Below are positions 1 to 7,735 of a DNA stretch of 64,000 nucleotides, in pieces. The position numbers and the translations under genes are program-made. Within the stretch, counting starts at the first letter, position 1, and each line of letters begins with the position of its first letter. This DNA comes from an uncultured Lachnospiraceae bacterium. Lineage in GTDB: Bacteria; Bacillota; Clostridia; Lachnospirales; Lachnospiraceae. Below the pieces are notes generated by a model. The model was not told the DNA's origin, did no database searches, and was given only the letters and a program-made list of their open reading frames with translations. The stretch lies in the NCBI GenBank assembly GCA_947176065.1, contig CAMWPB010000005.1, positions 1 through 64,000 on the forward strand, given 5' to 3'.

Positions 1-23
1 ACATCAACACTTCTCGCTTCGGC

Positions 24-50
24 GGCCGCGGCAGATGTGTAAAAGACACA
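24..50 (+). other. adapter-like sequence at window start
   Basis: The stretch ending AGATGTGTaAAAGACACA closely resembles the Tn5/Nextera mosaic end (AGATGTGTATAAGAGACAG) and is preceded by CGGC-rich bases like the rest of that adapter. The match is imperfect. The likely explanation is uncorrected adapter left at a contig end. No biological function is proposed. Confidence 0.4.
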
Positions 51-73
51 ATAAATAAATGGAGGAAAGCAGG

Positions 74-142
74 ATGAAAATTTTATTTATCAACGGAAGC
101 CCGAACAGGAAAGGGAATACGGCGGCGCTGTCTGCGCCGCCA
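74..142 (+). pseudogene. truncated 5' end of a flavodoxin-like NAD(P)H/FMN oxidoreductase gene
   Basis: A good GGAGG site sits 8 bases before an ATG that opens MKILFINGSPNRKGNTAAL, the typical first beta strand and phosphate-binding loop (GSPxxxGNT) of flavodoxin-fold FMN reductases. Such proteins usually run to about 150-250 residues. Here similarity stops after about 20 residues. The reading frame then runs antisense into the end of the beta-galactosidase gene and stops at 286. The break coincides with the palindrome GGCGGCGC-TGTCT-GCGCCGCC at 121-141. This is either a genuine deletion remnant or a chimeric or misassembled contig end; the adapter-like bases just upstream favour the latter. 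Confidence 0.55.
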
Positions 143-172
143 CACCAGATCAGAAATTTATGGTTCCCGAAT

Positions 173-2215
173 TTAAAGCTCCTCCAGAATCAGAAAATCC
201 CAGCAGGAGAGGGAGAGACGGTCTCCGTCCTTAATGACAGAGCAGTTTCCGTCTTCGCGGGAATCTCCGTCTTTGTTTTCCCGTGATTCGTGTCCTGAAA
301 GAAGTACGCGGGCATCCGGGCCGTGGTAGACGGTCTCCTGCGGGTCTTCGGAGTAGTTAAAATAGTAGGTGATTTCTTTTTGCAGGCCGTTTGTGCCCCG
401 TTTGACGATCAGGGGATAAACGGCTTCTTCCATGACAAGGTCGGCCTTTTCACAGAGAAAGGCAAGTATCTTTTTCAGCACGTCCGCATCGGTATAACAG
501 CCCAGATAGGCGGCGTAGCCTTGACCAAAGCGGTTTCCAGTGAGAGCGGTGCAGTCACCCCAATGGGGATGATCGTACAGGGCCAGCGAGTCGGCGGTAT
601 CGGGGAGGAGAAGCTCCATCCAACTGTGAACGCAGTCATTTGGTTCTCCTTTCAGCCCCACATGGACAGCGTCCGTAAACTGGTCGTAGGTCATACCGAA
701 AACATCCGTCAGGCCGTGGGGCAGATCGTCGTGATAGATTTTGAGCATTCTGTCCGCCACGGCGGTCTTGAAGGTGGAGAGCAGGACGCCGCCCGCCTGC
801 ACATAGTTTTTCAGTGCGTCCGTCAGTCTGTCGGAGACACTGTAGAGCGCCGGCGTAATCAACAGTTTGTATTGACTAAATAAGTCGATATCGTTCTCGG
901 CCGAGAGAACGTCGCACTCCACGTTCATTTCATAAAGGGCGTCAAAAATCCAGCGGAACACGTCATTGTATGCGGGACCGTTCTGAATGGGGAACCATTG
1001 CAGGGCGTCCAGGGAGACATTGTCCAGAAGGATTGCGACGGGACAGTGTTTTTTCAAATTGACCAGATGAGTACCGCACTCGGCAAAGTCCGCGCCAATG
1101 CGGCAGGCCTCCCGGTAGGTGGCGTTTTCTTTCAGATTGTGGCTTAAGACACCCTTCCAGTAGGATTCGATGGCGTTGTGGATGGAGTGCCAGTGCCAGT
1201 ATTCTACACAGTTGGCGCCGTTTGCCAGATGGCTGAACGCCTGCAGACGCAGCTGCCCGGGATAGGAAAGCCAGCCATGGTTGCCCTGCGCTTCGGTTTC
1301 CAGAATCAGGTAGTTGTCCTTTTTTAAGGAGCGGGCGATGGCGCCGCCGAATGCGATCTCTTTACCTGTCAGATCCTGTGCGGAGGGGTGATAAATATCA
1401 CAGCCCGCGACAGTGAGAGAGCGGGCGGCCTCCCACTGGTCAACCTCCGGCTGCAAGCCGAAAGAATAACCGCGCCAGTCGTAGTCGAAATTTTGGGTGA
1501 TAAATTGATCCGGGCGGGCGTAAGAAGCGACGATTTCCGCCTGCATAGCCAGAAAATCCGTCACCAGCTTTCTCTGGAATTTTCGGTATTCTTCGCCGAG
1601 ACTGGCGTTGATGGTGCCGCGCACGTCGGGAAAATCCTCCCACGCGTCTATGCGGTTACTCCAGTAATCCAATCCCCACGCCTGATTTAGGAGCGAAAGA
1701 TCGTCGTGGAAAAGCGTCCGCACATAGGCCACGAATTTTTTCTGGGCGCAGGCGGAGCAGGTGTCGTAGGATTTGGTTTCATTGTCAAGCTGGAAACCGA
1801 TCACATGGTCGTATGGACGGACTTCCTCCATCAGCCTGCGGATCAGTCGCTGCGCGTGCTTTAAGTACATGGGATGAGCGATATCCATGTTCTGTCTGTG
1901 GCCGTAGCGTCCCGGCCCGTCATGGGTTTCGGTGATGATGTCCGGGTATTTGCGGGCAAGCCAGGAGGGAACCGCGTAGGTGGGCGTGCCCACGATCACC
2001 TGAATGCCGTGCTTTTTCGAGCAGGACAGCATACGGTGCAGATGGGTGAAATCGAAAACGCCGTCCTGCGGCTCCCAGGTGCTCCATGTGGACTCCGCGA
2101 TGCGGATCACGTTCATGCCCGCCTTTTTCATCATTTCCATATCGGTTTCGATGCGGTCTACGGGAAGATATTCGTCGTAGTAGGCCGCGCCAAAGAGAAT
2201 TTTGTCTGTTTTCAT
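173..2215 (-). CDS. beta-galactosidase, glycoside hydrolase family 42
   Basis: A 680-residue protein with the GH42 layout: N-terminal (beta/alpha)8 barrel beginning KILFGAAYYDEYLP, then trimerisation and C-terminal beta domains. The acid/base Glu is about residue 146 (FQLDNE). The likely nucleophile is about Glu306 in the ILETE segment. C153 and C156 (DTCSAC) belong to the metal-binding cysteines seen in many members. There is no signal peptide, so it is expected to cleave terminal beta-galactosides in the cytoplasm after import. The start has GGAAAGGAG 6 bases upstream. It is the last gene of a minus-strand operon, 17 bases after the DUF3842 gene. No sugar transporter lies nearby, so the natural substrate is unknown. 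Confidence 0.92.
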   Translation of the reverse strand: MKTDKILFGAAYYDEYLPVDRIETDMEMMKKAGMNVIRIAESTWSTWEPQDGVFDFTHLHRMLSCSKKHGIQVIVGTPTYAVPSWLARKYPDIITETHDGPGRYGHRQNMDIAHPMYLKHAQRLIRRLMEEVRPYDHVIGFQLDNETKSYDTCSACAQKKFVAYVRTLFHDDLSLLNQAWGLDYWSNRIDAWEDFPDVRGTINASLGEEYRKFQRKLVTDFLAMQAEIVASYARPDQFITQNFDYDWRGYSFGLQPEVDQWEAARSLTVAGCDIYHPSAQDLTGKEIAFGGAIARSLKKDNYLILETEAQGNHGWLSYPGQLRLQAFSHLANGANCVEYWHWHSIHNAIESYWKGVLSHNLKENATYREACRIGADFAECGTHLVNLKKHCPVAILLDNVSLDALQWFPIQNGPAYNDVFRWIFDALYEMNVECDVLSAENDIDLFSQYKLLITPALYSVSDRLTDALKNYVQAGGVLLSTFKTAVADRMLKIYHDDLPHGLTDVFGMTYDQFTDAVHVGLKGEPNDCVHSWMELLLPDTADSLALYDHPHWGDCTALTGNRFGQGYAAYLGCYTDADVLKKILAFLCEKADLVMEEAVYPLIVKRGTNGLQKEITYYFNYSEDPQETVYHGPDARVLLSGHESRENKDGDSREDGNCSVIKDGDRLSLSCWDFLILEEL

Positions 2216-2232
2216 ATCATACTCCTTTCCTG

Positions 2233-2637
2233 CTAAATCATGGTTTCCAGCTTTTCCAGCGCAAGCCGGATGTATTCGCCGAGGGTGTTTTCCGTGCAGC
2301 CTGCGATAAAATGATTGCAGCGGTTGACGGGGATCAGTATTTTAAAGGCCTTGCTTGCGCCCACGGCGGCGGCGACAGCCGGGGTGATCTCCCCGAGCAG
2401 GGCGTTTGCGAAGACAATGCCCACGGGGCCGATGACAAGATCGGCGTCGGACACGTTTACCAGCACGGCGTTCTCGCCGGTCGCGCCAAAGTCCGCGCCA
2501 GCCTTTAACATGGCGGCGGTGGCGGCGGTGTTGGTGCCGATGGCGTAAAGCTCTAAATCTTTATGCTTTGCTTTGATCTGCTCGATGACAGTCTTGCCGA
2601 TGCGGCCGCCCTGGCCGTCGATGACGGTGATTTTCAT
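2233..2637 (-). CDS. DUF3842 family protein
   Basis: A 134-residue protein starting MKITVIDGQGGRIGKTVIEQ, a Gly-rich loop after a first beta strand that suggests a Rossmann-like nucleotide-binding fold. It is recognised as the small Firmicute family DUF3842, with no known activity. Small residues dominate the middle (TNTAATAAMLKAGADFGATGENA), and GPVGIVFANALLGEITP is a second conserved patch. The start has AAGGAGG 8 bases upstream. It sits between the methyltransferase (24 bases upstream) and the GH42 gene (17 bases downstream), so it is probably co-transcribed with them. It has no transmembrane segment or signal peptide. Confidence 0.75.
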   Translation of the reverse strand: MKITVIDGQGGRIGKTVIEQIKAKHKDLELYAIGTNTAATAAMLKAGADFGATGENAVLVNVSDADLVIGPVGIVFANALLGEITPAVAAAVGASKAFKILIPVNRCNHFIAGCTENTLGEYIRLALEKLETMI

Positions 2638-2661
2638 GCGGGATTCCTCCTTATCTATCTG

Positions 2662-3273
2662 TTACAGGATGCGTTTTGCGATTACTCTCTCGAAGGCGTG
2701 CTCATGGTGAATGTCGCCCGGGTGGGTGTCGGTAAAAGTGCCCTCCAGGTGATGAACGATCTCCCAACCTCTGTACTTTTCGGGGAGTTCGCCTACATTG
2801 AAAAGACTGTGGGTATAGGGCGCATTATCGGGCGTTGCGGGACAGCGGTTCGTAAAAATCCCGACGGCGTTGTAGCCGCCGGCTTTTGTATGAGCCTTCA
2901 TGTCTTCCATAAATTTATCCCTTATATTTTTATATGGTAAATGCAGCACACCGTGGGAGAGGATAATGTCATATTCCTTTTCAAAGACGAAGGTTTCCAA
3001 ATCACAACAGAAGTAGTTGATATGCAGCCCCTTCTGGACGGCAATATATTTTGCCTTTCTGATGCCGTTTTCGGAAATGTCAAAGGCGTCCACGTCATTT
3101 CCCAGACTCGCCATAAAAATGGCGTTTCTTCCCTCGCCGCATCCCACGTCCAATACGCGGGCATTCTTTGGGAAGAGGCCATAAAATTCTTTTACATCCA
3201 CAGTAGGTTCTTTGGAAAATGTGGAAACATCCAAATCGGCGTAGGTCTGTTCCCAAAACGGTTTCTCCTGCAT
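2662..3273 (-). CDS. class I SAM-dependent methyltransferase, TehB-like
   Basis: A 203-residue protein with the class I methyltransferase motif I VLDVGCGEGRNAIFMA, an acidic residue after strand 2 (VDAFDIS) and a motif like LSHGVLHLP. Similar proteins are annotated as TehB-type tellurite-resistance methyltransferases, but the substrate cannot be read from sequence. A start 11 codons upstream is possible. The ATG at 3273 is preferred because AAAGGAG lies 9 bases before it and the protein then begins MQEKPFWEQTY, as in relatives. It is the first gene of the minus-strand operon with DUF3842 and GH42, and is transcribed divergently from spoVAA. Confidence 0.8.
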   Translation of the reverse strand: MQEKPFWEQTYADLDVSTFSKEPTVDVKEFYGLFPKNARVLDVGCGEGRNAIFMASLGNDVDAFDISENGIRKAKYIAVQKGLHINYFCCDLETFVFEKEYDIILSHGVLHLPYKNIRDKFMEDMKAHTKAGGYNAVGIFTNRCPATPDNAPYTHSLFNVGELPEKYRGWEIVHHLEGTFTDTHPGDIHHEHAFERVIAKRIL

Positions 3274-3328
3274 CGCAGTTTTCTCCTTTATGAAATAAGA
3301 TAACAATAGTGTACCATAAGTGCATGGT

Positions 3329-3357
3329 GTATAAAATAAAAAAATTTCCTTATAATA
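3329..3357 (+). promoter_or_regulatory. candidate forespore (SigG-type) promoter of spoVAA
   Basis: GTATA (3329-3333) and TATAATA (3351-3357) are 17 bases apart. This resembles the SigG pattern GHATR-N17/18-CATWMTA, with one mismatch in the -10. The element also reads as a sigma-A -10 (TATAAT). Known control of spoVA by SigG in Bacillus supports the reading; the assignment here is inference. Confidence 0.4.
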
Positions 3358-3396
3358 CGCTTTATAAACGTATCATGGCAGTAGACGGGAGAAGTT

Positions 3397-4032
3397 ATGT
3401 CAACTAATAGCGCGACAATTTATCTGAAAGCAGAACAGAACGTGGAGGTGCAGGAGCCGGAGGTGTGTGTCAAGGATATTGGGGCGCTGACCTGCGCGGA
3501 ACCCCATGTGCTTGCAAAGGCCAAATCCCTTAAGCTGTGGACATTCCGGGAGGGAGAAAGCAAAAGGCAGGTGATAAGCGTGCTCAAGGTCATTGAGGAG
3601 ATCGAAAAGGCGTGTCCGGGCGTGAGCGTGGAAAATCTGGGAGAGACGGATGTGCTGGTGGAATGGATCAGCGTGGACAGGCATAAGGGAGCTGTACAGT
3701 GGTGTAAGCTGGCCTTCGTGTCTCTGGTCAGCTTTTTTGGAACGGCTTTCACGATTATGGCATTCCATAACGATATCGGCATCAATGACGTTTTCTCCAA
3801 GCTCTATGAAATGGTGATGGGTTTTCGGGGGGACGGGTACGGCATTCTGGAACTGTCCTATTCGGCTGGGCTGGCGGTGGGGATTATCGTGTTCTTCAAT
3901 CATATCGGCGGCAGGCGGATTACGAAGGACCCTACGCCCATTGAGGTGGAGATGAGAATTTATGAGGAGGATGTGAACAAAGCCCTCATTGCGACGGCGG
4001 ACAGGGAGGGAAAGACCATTGATGTTTCTTAA
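3397..4032 (+). CDS. spoVAA: stage V sporulation protein AA
   Basis: A 211-residue protein with a soluble N-terminal half (about residues 1-105) and two membrane segments (about 109-128 and 150-172), the SpoVAA layout. The SpoVA proteins form the inner-membrane channel that loads dipicolinic acid into the forespore and releases it at germination. GGGAGAAG precedes the ATG. It overlaps spoVAB by 11 bases and starts an AA-AB-AC cluster. In Bacillus the same operon continues with AC, AD and AE genes. Here spoVAD and spoVAE are 35-44 kb away. Confidence 0.88.
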   Translation: MSTNSATIYLKAEQNVEVQEPEVCVKDIGALTCAEPHVLAKAKSLKLWTFREGESKRQVISVLKVIEEIEKACPGVSVENLGETDVLVEWISVDRHKGAVQWCKLAFVSLVSFFGTAFTIMAFHNDIGINDVFSKLYEMVMGFRGDGYGILELSYSAGLAVGIIVFFNHIGGRRITKDPTPIEVEMRIYEEDVNKALIATADREGKTIDVS

Positions 4033-4507
4033 GCAGTTTCTTTTGGCAGTAATCGGGGTGAGCGCGGGGCTGATCGTGTCGGCGGGTGTGTTTACGGTGC
4101 TGATTTCGGTTGGGCTGATTCCCCGGTTTGCAGGGAAGATGCACGTGGCAAAAAAGGTGTTCGTGCTGGAAGAGATGGTGGTATTGGGCACGTTGACAGG
4201 GAGTTTTTTCAGCGTTTTCGGAGAGTGGGGAAAGGTAGGGGAATTTGTGAGGACCCATGCGCTTTTCGGGGCGGCCACTGACGGCGTGTGGAATATTACG
4301 GGGACACTGATACAGATCGTGTTCGGTCTGTTCGCGGGTATTTTTGTGGGGTGTCTTGCCCTCGCCATCGCGGAGATGTTAAACACCATCCCGGTTTTTG
4401 CCAGAAGAATTGGTTTCCGTCACGGGCTTGGCATTGCGATATTATCTGTGGCACTGGGGAAGCTTCTGGGGAGTCTGATCTACTTTACACAGCGGGTATT
4501 TTTGTGA
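4022..4507 (+). CDS. spoVAB: stage V sporulation protein AB
   Basis: A 161-residue hydrophobic protein (MFLKQFLLAVIGVSAGLIVSAG...) with four or five predicted membrane segments and the conserved central patch VVLGTLTGSFFSVFGEWG. It is a membrane subunit of the SpoVA dipicolinate channel. The ATG at 4022 lies inside the end of spoVAA; the 11-base overlap suggests translational coupling. A start 11 codons upstream adds a basic tail with no counterpart in the family and is not preferred. Confidence 0.87.
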   Translation: MFLKQFLLAVIGVSAGLIVSAGVFTVLISVGLIPRFAGKMHVAKKVFVLEEMVVLGTLTGSFFSVFGEWGKVGEFVRTHALFGAATDGVWNITGTLIQIVFGLFAGIFVGCLALAIAEMLNTIPVFARRIGFRHGLGIAILSVALGKLLGSLIYFTQRVFL

Positions 4508-4611
4508 AAAGCAGTCATTATGCCGGATCGGGACGGACGCAGAAACGGTTGGAGTGTGGAAAGGTAAGGCTGGAATAAAAGCAGGAAAACAGGAAAAAGG
4601 AGAGACGGATC

Positions 4612-5121
4612 ATGACACAGAATCAGGTGCAGAGTGAAACACAAAAACGGGAGGAAGAGATGACACAGCAGGAGAAAGAGCAGGCCTACAGGCAGCATGT
4701 GGAGCAGACCACGCCAAAATACAGTATGGCTGTCCGCATGGCAAAGGCTTTTGTTGTAGGCGGCATGATCTGTGTTATCGGACAGTGTATTTTAAACTAT
4801 GCCACAAACAGCATGGGTCTTGACAAGGAAACTGCCGGCTCGTGGTGTTCCATGCTGCTGGTGCTTGCAAGCGTGCTGCTCACGGGTTTCGGCATCTATC
4901 CGAAGTGTGTGGAGTGGGGCGGCGCGGGCGCGCTTGTGCCGATCACGGGTTTTGCGAACTCTGTTGCATCGGCGGCCATCGAATACCAGAAAGAGGGACA
5001 GGTATTCGGTATCGGCTGTAAGATTTTTACCATCGCCGGGCCGGTGATCCTTTATGGAATATTTACAAGCTGGGTGCTTGGCGTGGTTTACTGGATTGGG
5101 AAATGCTTAGGGATACTTTGA
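4612..5121 (+). CDS. spoVAC: stage V sporulation protein AC
   Basis: A 169-residue protein with a hydrophilic N-terminus rich in Gln and Glu (about 35 residues), then the SpoVAC membrane core including YSMAVRMAKAFVVGGMICVIGQ and the loop KCVEWGGAGALVPITGFANS. In Bacillus SpoVAC is reported to behave as a mechanosensitive channel for dipicolinate release. It lies 104 bases after spoVAB. The usual next gene, spoVAD, is replaced here by an AT-rich JAB-domain gene. Confidence 0.9.
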   Translation: MTQNQVQSETQKREEEMTQQEKEQAYRQHVEQTTPKYSMAVRMAKAFVVGGMICVIGQCILNYATNSMGLDKETAGSWCSMLLVLASVLLTGFGIYPKCVEWGGAGALVPITGFANSVASAAIEYQKEGQVFGIGCKIFTIAGPVILYGIFTSWVLGVVYWIGKCLGIL

Positions 5122-5240
5122 GAGAAATCATAGATAAAGAAAGCCTGCTTTTCATTGCCCTTTTGACTCTTTTTTATTATAATATGAATATAGTGAAAGG
5201 CGTAAAAGATATCATATGAGTGAATGTAAAGGGGAGTCTC

Positions 5241-5843
5241 TTGGCAGAATTAATAAATGAGCTGGAACAGGCTAAAAAATATGGAAATAAGATTGAAATT
5301 ACAGATATTGCAATCAAAAAGGTTCGATATATTGAATACAAGGGCTTGACGGATGCACAGAATGCAATTATGCAGCAGTTGGTAAAAGAGGTTTTGTTCC
5401 TTTCACAGATATACAATGATAGTAATGAGGTTGCGATTACCTGTGATTTGGCATTATCGGATCCGTTGGAGAATTATGGGATTTGTCTGGGGGATGAGCA
5501 TAGCGTAGATGTATGTTCTGATACGCAGTCTAATCACTTGATTGTTTCGGCAAAGAGGTGTACGGTTGTAATTCTTCATAATCATCCATCTTTACAGACA
5601 TTTTCATTAGATGATATCAGGTTTTTTGTGGCAAACAGAGGGATTTCTATTTTGGTTGTGGTTAGTAATCAGGGGAAAATCCATTATTTGTACAAGGATG
5701 AGAAATATTCTGAGAGGGAAACAATACAATTGTTTAATGAGTGTGTAGATGGATTGGGGTGTACATCTATGGTCAGCGAGCGATATCATAGAGCACTTGT
5801 ATTTTTGGCAAGGTGCAGTGAGACAGGGCTGTTTTATAGCTAG
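5241..5843 (+). CDS. RadC/JAB-like (JAMM motif) domain protein
   Basis: A protein of about 200 residues carrying a JAMM-type metal-site signature, HNHPS followed after 7 residues by SLDD, as in RadC/JAB-domain proteins. It lacks the helix-hairpin-helix part of true RadC. The catalytic metal residues look intact, so a metallopeptidase-like activity is possible, but the substrate is unknown. The frame extends to a GTG at 5220 with no ribosome site. The TTG at 5241 with AAGGGGAG 4 bases upstream is preferred. Base composition is clearly AT-rich against its neighbours, suggesting transfer. It is followed 17 bases later by a small gene. Confidence 0.65.
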   Translation: MAELINELEQAKKYGNKIEITDIAIKKVRYIEYKGLTDAQNAIMQQLVKEVLFLSQIYNDSNEVAITCDLALSDPLENYGICLGDEHSVDVCSDTQSNHLIVSAKRCTVVILHNHPSLQTFSLDDIRFFVANRGISILVVVSNQGKIHYLYKDEKYSERETIQLFNECVDGLGCTSMVSERYHRALVFLARCSETGLFYS

Positions 5844-5860
5844 CAGGGAGGGATTATTTT

Positions 5861-6043
5861 ATGAGCAAAAACTATGTGTTGAATGATTTGGAGTTTGATA
5901 ACGTTCCTCTTAAAATTATACTGCCTTCTGACAGGAAGGAATGCGACGAGAAAGAATTGGAGAAAAGTAGGCAGAAAAATCGGGAACTCATTGAAAGAAT
6001 GAGAAATGATAAAAAATATATGGAGTTGATTTTGGCACCTTAG
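5861..6043 (+). CDS. small acidic/basic hypothetical protein
   Basis: A 60-residue, highly charged protein (Lys/Glu-rich second half, ESKRQKNRELIERMRND-like) that is probably helical. It has no signal peptide or membrane segment. GGGAGG lies 9-10 bases before the ATG. The gene follows the JAB-domain gene by 17 bases and shares its AT-rich composition, so the two probably arrived together. I do not recognise the family. An accessory or antidote-like partner of the upstream protein is conceivable but unsupported. Confidence 0.5.
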   Translation: MSKNYVLNDLEFDNVPLKIILPSDRKECDEKELEKSRQKNRELIERMRNDKKYMELILAP

Positions 6044-6088
6044 AGGTAAGAACGCACAATCCCCTGTGCGGTTTCAGGATTTACCGCC

Positions 6089-6116
6089 TTGACAACCTCC
6101 AATGATATGCTATACT
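6089..6116 (+). promoter_or_regulatory. sigma-A promoter of the biotin operon
   Basis: TTGACA (6089-6094) and TATACT (6111-6116) are separated by 16 bases. Transcription should start near 6123, inside the BirA operator that begins at 6120. Confidence 0.75.
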
Positions 6117-6119
6117 CAT

Positions 6120-6152
6120 ATTGTTAACTTGATATAACTACAGGTTAACAAT
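6120..6152 (+). promoter_or_regulatory. BirA (biotin repressor) operator
   Basis: Perfect inverted repeat ATTGTTAAC (6120-6128) and GTTAACAAT (6144-6152) with a 15-base spacer, the known architecture of Firmicute BirA sites. It covers the expected start point of the bioY promoter, so bound biotinoyl-AMP-BirA should block initiation. The downstream bio genes support the assignment. Confidence 0.88.
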
Positions 6153-6195
6153 GAAACAACAACAAACGAAAAAATTAGAAAAACGGAGGGCGGTT

Positions 6196-6819
6196 ATGGA
6201 AAAAAGAATCTCTCTTAAAGAGGAAAAAACGGGAAACCCCACACTTGTCAGGAGAAAGATCAGCACGCAGGACATGGTGCTTTGCGGTGTGTTTACCACA
6301 CTGATTGCGGTAGGCGCCTTTATCAAGGTTCCCGTGCCCGTAGTGCCTTTTACCCTGCAGTTTCTGTTTACCATGCTGGCCGGGCTTCTGCTGGGCGGCA
6401 GGAAAGGGGCGATGAGTGTGGGCGTCTATATTTTGCTGGGACTGGTGGGTCTGCCCATCTTTGCGGAGGGCGGGGGATTCTGGTACATATTAAAGCCCAG
6501 CTTCGGGTATCTGTTGGGCTTTATGCTGGCGGCATATGTGACGGGCAGGATGGTGGAGCGGAAACAGAAGCTCTTGACCAGATGGGTCATTGCTGTAAAC
6601 TTCCTGGGGCTGTTCATCGTCTATGCGGCGGGCATGGTTTATTACTATGTAATCTGTAATTATGTGATCGATACGCCGATTGCGCTTGGGCCGCTGTTCC
6701 TGTACTGCTTTGTGCTGGCGGTTCCCGGGGATATCTGCCTGTGTATTCTGGCGGCGGTGTTGACCGTCCGGGTAAAGCCTGTGTTTGACCGGATGATGGG
6801 AGAGGAGCGCAAGGTATGA
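6196..6819 (+). CDS. bioY: biotin ECF transporter substrate-binding protein BioY
   Basis: A 207-residue integral membrane protein with about six hydrophobic segments and BioY signatures such as VPVPVVPFTLQ and LPIFAEGGG, followed by a family-typical FGYLLGF stretch. It captures biotin for the energy-coupling-factor module; the EcfAA'T genes are not in this window. GGAGGG is 5 bases before the ATG at 6196. A more upstream ATG (6151) lies inside the BirA operator and has no ribosome site. It is the first gene of the BirA-controlled operon, so salvage (BioY) and synthesis (BioDAB) are controlled together. Confidence 0.93.
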   Translation: MEKRISLKEEKTGNPTLVRRKISTQDMVLCGVFTTLIAVGAFIKVPVPVVPFTLQFLFTMLAGLLLGGRKGAMSVGVYILLGLVGLPIFAEGGGFWYILKPSFGYLLGFMLAAYVTGRMVERKQKLLTRWVIAVNFLGLFIVYAAGMVYYYVICNYVIDTPIALGPLFLYCFVLAVPGDICLCILAAVLTVRVKPVFDRMMGEERKV

Positions 6820-7499
6820 GTAAAAATCTTTTTATCACGGGAACAGGCACGGATGTGGGGAAAACATATGTGACCGGGCTGGTCATTAAGAAGCTTAAAG
6901 ACAGCGGGGAAAATGCCGCATACTATAAGGCGGCTATGAGCGGCAACAAGAGAAGGGCGGACGGATCGCTGATTCCCGGAGACGCCCTTTCTGTGAAGGA
7001 AGTATCGGGAATTACCCAGCCTTTGGAGGAAATGTGCCCTTACATATATGAAAATGCGTATTCGCCTCATCTGGCAGCCCGCATCGAGGGGGAGCAGGTG
7101 GAGCTTTCCGTTGTGGAAGAGGGCTTTCGGAGGGTCAGCGGGGCATATGACTATGTGACGGTGGAGGGCAGCGGCGGCATTCTCTGCCCCATCCGCTTCG
7201 ACGGGGAAAGGATTCTGCTGGAGGATGTGATAAAGGCCCTGCATTTGTCCTGTCTGCTTGTGGCCGATGCAGGGCTCGGCACCATCAACAATGTGGTGCT
7301 CACGACAGAGTATATGCGTGCCAGAGACATCCCCATTGTGGGCATGATCTTTAACCGTTTTCATCCCGGCGATGTGATGGAGGAGGACAATATTCGCATG
7401 TGTGAGGAGCTGACGGGCCTGAAGACACTTGCCTGCGTGCGGGAGGGCGACCGGGAGCTTTCCATGGAGGCGGAGGTGTTAAAATCTTTGTATTGTTGA
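6816..7499 (+). CDS. bioD: dethiobiotin synthetase
   Basis: A 227-residue P-loop protein: Walker A in GTGTDVGKT (residues about 8-16), the catalytic Lys in YYKAAMSG, and EGSGGILCPI matching the BioD glycine-rich loop. It closes the ureido ring of 7,8-diaminopelargonate using ATP and CO2. Its ATG overlaps the bioY stop by 4 bases (ATGA), indicating coupled translation. The next operon gene, bioA, is separated by a 188-bp palindromic element. Confidence 0.94.
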   Translation: MSKNLFITGTGTDVGKTYVTGLVIKKLKDSGENAAYYKAAMSGNKRRADGSLIPGDALSVKEVSGITQPLEEMCPYIYENAYSPHLAARIEGEQVELSVVEEGFRRVSGAYDYVTVEGSGGILCPIRFDGERILLEDVIKALHLSCLLVADAGLGTINNVVLTTEYMRARDIPIVGMIFNRFHPGDVMEEDNIRMCEELTGLKTLACVREGDRELSMEAEVLKSLYC

Positions 7500-7507
7500 A
7501 TAGGTAA

Positions 7508-7695
7508 TTGCGAAACTTCTCTTAATGCTGTCATAATTGTGCAAATAACATAATTATAAGCAGACCCTTGGAAGCCGTCAGTGCTTAACGAGGTATTGTC
7601 GAGTTTAGCACTGATACGGCTGGAACGGAGCGAAAGCGTGTCTGCGTTGATTATGTTATTTGTGCAATTTCAACAACCAAGATTGAGTTTCGCAA
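7508..7695. repeat. 188-bp palindromic element between bioD and bioA
   Basis: The ends TTGCGAAACT (7508-7517) and AGTTTCGCAA (7686-7695) are perfect complements. Inside are 20-base arms at 7535-7554 and 7650-7669 (two mismatches, both tolerated as G-U), then GCAGAC/GTCTGC, then AGCCGT and CAGTGCT arms. A side hairpin GGAGC-GAAA-GC-like sits near 7627-7638. Expressed as RNA it would form one long branched hairpin within the bio message. No open frame is present. It may be a MITE-like repeat, a processing site or an attenuator; only the structure is certain. Confidence 0.75.
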
Positions 7696-7735
7696 ACGCA
7701 TAATTTTGTTGAAAGAAAAGAGGAGGGAATTCCCC

